A DNA stretch of 7,619 nucleotides, from positions 1 to 7,619 of the forward strand of contig JAGVPF010000009.1 in NCBI GenBank assembly GCA_020052325.1, read 5' to 3'. The position numbers and the translations under genes were made by a program. Within the stretch, counting starts at the first letter, position 1. Each line of letters starts with the position of its first letter. This DNA comes from an archaeon (GTDB lineage: Archaea > Micrarchaeota > Micrarchaeia > Anstonellales > Bilamarchaeaceae). The notes beneath the pieces are model-generated. The model was not told the origin of the DNA. It made no database searches and saw only the letters and a list, made by a program, of their open reading frames with translations. Positions 5,801-7,619 of this stretch are shown piece after piece.

Positions 5801-7361
5801 CATCCCCGTTTCCGAGGAAGAGGAACGGGCAGGAACCCCCGAAATTCATGGTGCCGGTTTCGTTGGCGTTGTTGCGGCCAATCATGTTGCTGTCTGATTG
5901 GTACAGGTAGAAGCCGTATTCGTTGTCCAGGAAGTTGTTGTACATGATGTCGTTGAAATCGGAATAATACATGTTCAGGCCGTAATAGCAGTCCGACATG
6001 TTGTTGCTCAGGATATGGCTTCCATCCGTATAGCCCATGTATATGCCGTCATAGAAATTAGAAATGCTGCAGTTCTTGATTGTTACATTTGTGCGGCTGT
6101 TCAGGTTTATTCCAGTATAGCTCCCTGAACCGGAAATCGAGTAGCCGTCGCAGTCGATAAGGATATTGTCGGAATCGACAACGAGTGCGTTGCCTGAATA
6201 ACTGCTGCAGTCTAGGTTCGAGGTCATGACGACATCGTCAGATACGGAATCGCCGCAGGCAACCGGCCCGATGTCAAGGGTCTCTGATGATGAATACACG
6301 TTGCCTTCGGTATCGTTCGCGTACGCCGTGAGGAGGTATGAGCCGACGCTGAAGGTATGGTTCACGGGCGCCGAATAGGAGTGATTGCTTGTCCCGTCAT
6401 TCCACCAGAGCGAGTCCAGGTCCACCGATTCGGGCGCGCCGAGGAAGTATTCTGTCGACAGGTTGATTGTCACATTGACGCTCGGGTCGGGAGTGGTCAC
6501 TGAGGAAGGCAGGTCGACGAATTCAACCTGCGGCTGTGGGTAGATGGAAACAGTCCAGTTGGGTGTCTGGTTGTTGATTGTCGGGTCCGCAGTCAGGTTT
6601 GCATAGGCGAAAAACTGGTAGTCCCAGGGTGCTCCCGTGGCATTGACCCAGAAGGTAACGAGCTGCGACTGGTTTGTGTTGAGGCTGATTGTCCGGGGGT
6701 TGCTCTGGTTCGTGTAGAAGGGTATCGCTCCAGGTGTTTCGTTCACCAGGCCGAATTTATCCTGCGGTGGCGGGGCAATCGCATCCGTCGTGCAGGGATG
6801 CAGTGTGCAAACCGGTGAGGGGGTCAGGTAATATACATAATACCCTGCGCAGTTCGTCACTTGAATTCCGGCGCTATACCATTCGCAAGTGTTGCCGTTC
6901 CAATGATAACAGATGTTACCGGCTGTCGTTGCTCCGGGTGCGGTCGGGTATGAGAAATCCAGGAAGCCGGGAGCGTGGGTATTGCATATCATATCGATGT
7001 AAGAGCGCTGGGTCGGAATTGCCTTGTATGTTCCGGTCATGCGGTACCACCCGGGTGTAAGGCCTGAGGAGCAATCGCCAGTGGTATACGGCTGGTATAT
7101 GCTGTTCGCATCCCAATCGACTGCGGTGTAGCTCGAGCACTCCGCCGGGTATGGGTCGAGGCTGACGTTTATGTCGCCGCAGTCGGATGTGAAACATGAA
7201 ACGTTCGCCGTGACATGGAAGAAGCGGTTCTGGTTGACGCTGAGGTTATCCTCGGGGTACGTCACTTCAAGTCCGATGGACGGCGTTGCCGCATGGACGG
7301 CCGGAATGAGCGAAAAAACCGCCAGAATTCCAAAGATTAGGAGCAGATATTTTGATTGCAT
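2811..7361 (-). CDS. Giant cell-surface protein with two NosD-like beta-helices
   Basis: A 1516-residue exported protein. Residues 1-24 are a signal peptide (MQSKYLLLIFGILAVFSL..AVHA). Residues 25-280 are beta-rich with several cysteines, and 281-366 resemble a PKD/Ig-like domain; 12 sequons fall between 200 and 350. Residues 370-505 are a parallel beta-helix of the NosD type. Residues 506-905 are a globular module. Residues 912-1100 are a second beta-helix, and 1111-1155 hold the Asp-rich stretch usual after NosD helices. Residues 1172-1248 are a small beta domain, 1250-1420 a Cys-rich region, and 1421-1470 a carboxypeptidase-regulatory-like beta domain. A membrane helix (1488-1507) with a RSRGQKKK tail anchors it in the membrane, facing outward. 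The ATG at 7361 is preferred: it starts the signal peptide and lies 25 bases from a TATA box. An in-frame GTG at 7433 would add 24 residues but lies upstream of that promoter. Binding or adhesion is likely; catalysis is unproven. Confidence 0.9.
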   Translation of the reverse strand: MQSKYLLLIFGILAVFSLIPAVHAATPSIGLEVTYPEDNLSVNQNRFFHVTANVSCFTSDCGDINVSLDPYPAECSSYTAVDWDANSIYQPYTTGDCSSGLTPGWYRMTGTYKAIPTQRSYIDMICNTHAPGFLDFSYPTAPGATTAGNICYHWNGNTCEWYSAGIQVTNCAGYYVYYLTPSPVCTLHPCTTDAIAPPPQDKFGLVNETPGAIPFYTNQSNPRTISLNTNQSQLVTFWVNATGAPWDYQFFAYANLTADPTINNQTPNWTVSIYPQPQVEFVDLPSSVTTPDPSVNVTINLSTEYFLGAPESVDLDSLWWNDGTSNHSYSAPVNHTFSVGSYLLTAYANDTEGNVYSSSETLDIGPVACGDSVSDDVVMTSNLDCSSYSGNALVVDSDNILIDCDGYSISGSGSYTGINLNSRTNVTIKNCSISNFYDGIYMGYTDGSHILSNNMSDCYYGLNMYYSDFNDIMYNNFLDNEYGFYLYQSDSNMIGRNNANETGTMNFGGSCPFLFLGNGDGYDYYTDLAGESLGGSKAETPLYEAGMYELGNFESKDGIYKMKIREVIPESDFVDELKLAIVDVPEGYGVLNQWHNTYSDNVAPPKGFMTIKDPKAPVSAVDKYGNDVLEEVSGKDGVPLPMQGNEPNSVIVDFGAIDNPQYAKLVITGWAAYGTDAESPYQKNLIIEAMDADGEWAEAKAFGKFTGDSRTFVFDIADILKANDTRMRISAAFSRTNTNILDQVLLDDSEPVDIEVTYVDPSVADLQWGGSTGVDYGNTEHRHIVTDEQLPDVERYFMYGNFTKYGDVGPLLEDADDMFAVMRHGDELSLEFQDIAPAPGKDRHAFLLADVMYSIKYTTSRFVSDSIEPMPFHGMSEYPYGDNESYPDDAEHRAYRSEWNTRSYEAPVKYGGSLPYSYNNTVFENVIIGDMYATGLYLYNEEETKLLYNNISGVEVGIDLYDSYATEVTGNRVFSEGGRALIIHQDSSDSIVEDNVFYSDSSEWCNFDGCGAVYLGRTEGNTLERNNLTGISGNGLVLGYSDWNDFTDNIIVATDGEYAIYMWDSSDNSFLHNTLMSDYWVYDNGGDNSYNDEDSGNRYFTEDGTPAVAIFNITDDDSNGWADSGSDIPFSCDTVGECDSAYSFWSGDGEDWHPFVSEVVPESGGDDDSSPRTLSLGLESTCDGNIVTVEGAGDEAHVVVKDSGGNVVAAGQTSGDGFTFSGCGLEGLVIKATQSGYLPGTLLGVDTVSCASCGQNMTGCALDSDCLSSQRCTSGVCVNVPCECGAYENRQCMPYACCSDSQCAADELCQNHLCAKKPAFECTSDAQCPATKYCDKPTGAAGGSCKDVTGQCGQVVNHAFVPYGYECGTETGCPTCPSGSSCESHVCMAKNDLSCPSTGIVGDRKTCAATENNQPCSLCDFVYTDPTGKNFIGRTDENGNFDLPLNMQGTYRVALLKDGAVVKVIEVKAFPQAQPQEPQKPAATGPDMGMVLMLLFLMLLVVLGIVYWRSRGQKKK
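2841..2900 (-). other. C-terminal membrane anchor
   Basis: Residues 1488-1507 (MGMVLMLLFLMLLVVLGIVY) are an uninterrupted hydrophobic helix after a Pro/Gln linker and before a basic tail. This is a stop-transfer anchor with the long N-terminal part outside. No PGF-CTERM-like sorting motif is seen. Confidence 0.85.
3102..3614 (-). repeat. Cys-rich repeats C-x2-D-x2-C-x5-C-x4-C
   Basis: Residues 1250-1420 of the surface protein hold about 30 cysteines. Copies of C-x2-D-x2-C-x5-C-x4-C start at C1260 and C1297. A third at C1322 has a longer last loop reaching C1345, and a half copy runs from C1376 to C1387. Paired cysteines outside the cell suggest a disulfide-braced stalk. Similar repeats are known in surface proteins of DPANN archaea and in eukaryotic Dickkopf-like domains; which relation holds is not shown here. 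Confidence 0.7.
4062..4628 (-). other. Second parallel beta-helix of the surface protein
   Basis: Residues 912-1100 repeat, at about 20-25 residue steps, short strands of the form G-[LIV]-x-L-Y/[NSD]-x-x-x-x-N-x-[IV]. Examples are TGLYLYN, VGIDLYDS, NGLVLGYSDWN and YAIYMWDSSDN. This is the turn pattern of NosD/PbH1 right-handed beta-helices, which commonly bind or process carbohydrate; no catalytic residues are identified. Confidence 0.75.
4647..5846 (-). other. Globular module splitting the beta-helix, bacterial-like
   Basis: Residues 506-905 of the surface protein lack beta-helix turns. Landmarks in order are GGSCPFLFL (508-516), DGIYKMKIRE (557-566), DELKLAIVDVPEGYGVL (575-591), VIVDFG (650-655), KLVITGWA (664-671), LDQVLLDD (741-748), KYGDVGPLLEDADD (804-817), HGDELSLEF (824-832) and PMPFHGMSEYPYG (869-881) with YPDDAEHRAY (886-895). 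From memory, the same order of motifs occurs in large bacterial secreted proteins with TPR or ASPIC/UnbV-type repeats. No function is established to my knowledge. The relation is recalled, not searched. Confidence 0.55.
5847..6254 (-). other. First parallel beta-helix of the surface protein
   Basis: Residues 370-505 open with ACGDSVSDDVVMTSNLDC and continue with DNILIDCDGYSI, TNVTIKNCSI, DGIYMGYTDG, YGLNMYYSDFN and YGFYLYQSDSN. This is the usual N-terminal entry and turn pattern of archaeal NosD-like beta-helix domains. It stops at NNANETG, where the globular module begins. Confidence 0.8.
7290..7361 (-). other. Signal peptide of the giant surface protein
   Basis: Residues 1-24 have one Lys, a hydrophobic core and an A-V-H-A cleavage region before ATPSIG, typical for Sec export. 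Its position fixes the translation start at 7361 rather than at the upstream GTG. Confidence 0.8.
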
Positions 7362-7381
7362 GAAGATGGTACGAAAATAAG

Positions 7382-7390
7382 ATATATAAA
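7382..7390 (-). promoter_or_regulatory. TATA box of a probably leaderless transcript
   Basis: The minus strand reads TTTATATAT, centred 25 bases before the A of the ATG at 7361. That is the usual distance from box to transcription start in archaea, so the message would begin at or next to the start codon. No Shine-Dalgarno match is present in the TACCATCTTC just before it, in keeping with leaderless translation. Confidence 0.65.
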
Positions 7391-7429
7391 TAATCAGGGT
7401 CTTTGGCAAGGAATCCACGGATGGGATAA

Positions 7430-7619
7430 TCACGTCCTTTCGAGGACATACAGGACATTCTCATCGGTATGGAGTATCCTGTCAGTGTCAGGAAATTCCG
7501 CCCGAAGTGCGGACTCAAAGGCCGCAACAGACCTTCCGAATTCCGATTCGGAGTAAAACCTGAATGTGGAATAATGTTTCTCCCTTACCTGTTCCAACAA
7601 CCTCTTTAATGAGCTGGCC
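7430..7619 (-). CDS. C-terminal fragment of an unidentified protein
   Basis: An open frame enters from the right edge and ends at TGA (7432-7430), giving the last 62 residues, from ASSLKRLLEQVREKHYS to NVLYVLERT. It is hydrophilic, with no membrane helix, and looks like an alternating helix/strand C-terminus of a soluble protein. The composition (many Glu/Arg pairs, few rare residues) is protein-like, and the two other minus-strand frames here do not look as good. I do not recognise the family. Its stop overlaps an in-frame GTG of the surface gene (GTGA), but the surface gene probably starts 72 bases later from its own promoter. No T-tract terminator is clear between them, so read-through from this gene is possible. 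Confidence 0.65.
   Translation of the reverse strand, partial: ASSLKRLLEQVREKHYSTFRFYSESEFGRSVAAFESALRAEFPDTDRILHTDENVLYVLERT

Noticed and set aside
2811..7433. Longer surface protein from GTG at 7433
   Set aside because: It would place 24 extra residues before a clean signal peptide and put the TATA box inside the gene; no usable ribosome site precedes it.
7434..7447. Small palindrome GTCCT-TTCG-AGGAC
   Set aside because: It lies within coding sequence of the right-edge fragment, has no T tract after it, and is short enough to be chance.
7535..7552. Inverted repeat TCCGAAT-TCCG-ATTCGGA
   Set aside because: It encodes the repeated Ser-Glu-Ser-Glu residues in the right-edge gene, and nothing nearby suggests a site.

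Overview
The window reads as archaeal DNA. TATA-like boxes (TTTATATA, TATATAAT and CTTATAAAT types) sit at the archaeal distance from starts. One gene looks leaderless, and the others carry short Shine-Dalgarno matches (GGTG, GTGAT, GAGGTG). Two neighbouring proteins are rich in N-glycosylation sequons, and one has an archaeal-style lipobox. The moderate GC content and the mix of surface proteins with C-x2-D-x2-C-x5-C-x4-C repeats suggest a DPANN-type archaeon such as a Micrarchaeota or Diapherotrites relative. That placement is inference; no rRNA or universal marker gene lies in the window.

Layout. Positions 1-936 (minus strand) hold a two-gene unit: a membrane-anchored, pilin-like exported protein of 235 residues, followed with an ATGA stop/start overlap by a lipoprotein that runs off the left edge. 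Positions 937-1099 form a divergent promoter region. Positions 1100-1249 (plus) encode a 49-residue small protein with a CPHC metal-binding motif. Positions 1325-2710 (plus) encode a 461-residue soluble protein of no family I recognise; its leader contains an 8-bp inverted repeat covering the ribosome binding site. Positions 2711-2810 separate convergent genes and carry oligo-T tracts that could end the minus-strand transcript. Positions 2811-7361 (minus) encode a 1516-residue cell-surface protein. Positions 7430-7619 (minus) are the C-terminal end of a gene entering from the right.

The giant surface protein is the centrepiece. In order it has a signal peptide, a heavily sequon-bearing beta-sandwich region, a first parallel beta-helix (NosD-like), a globular module of about 400 residues, a second parallel beta-helix with a NosD-type end, a small beta domain, a Cys-rich repeat region, another small beta domain, and one C-terminal membrane helix with a basic tail. 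The globular module resembles, from memory, a domain I associate with large bacterial secreted proteins, and it appears to interrupt the beta-helix.

At least three of the products (lipoprotein, pilin-like protein, giant surface protein) are envelope proteins, so this looks like a cell-envelope neighbourhood. The 49- and 461-residue plus-strand proteins have no export signal and no evident link to them other than position and a shared leader motif.
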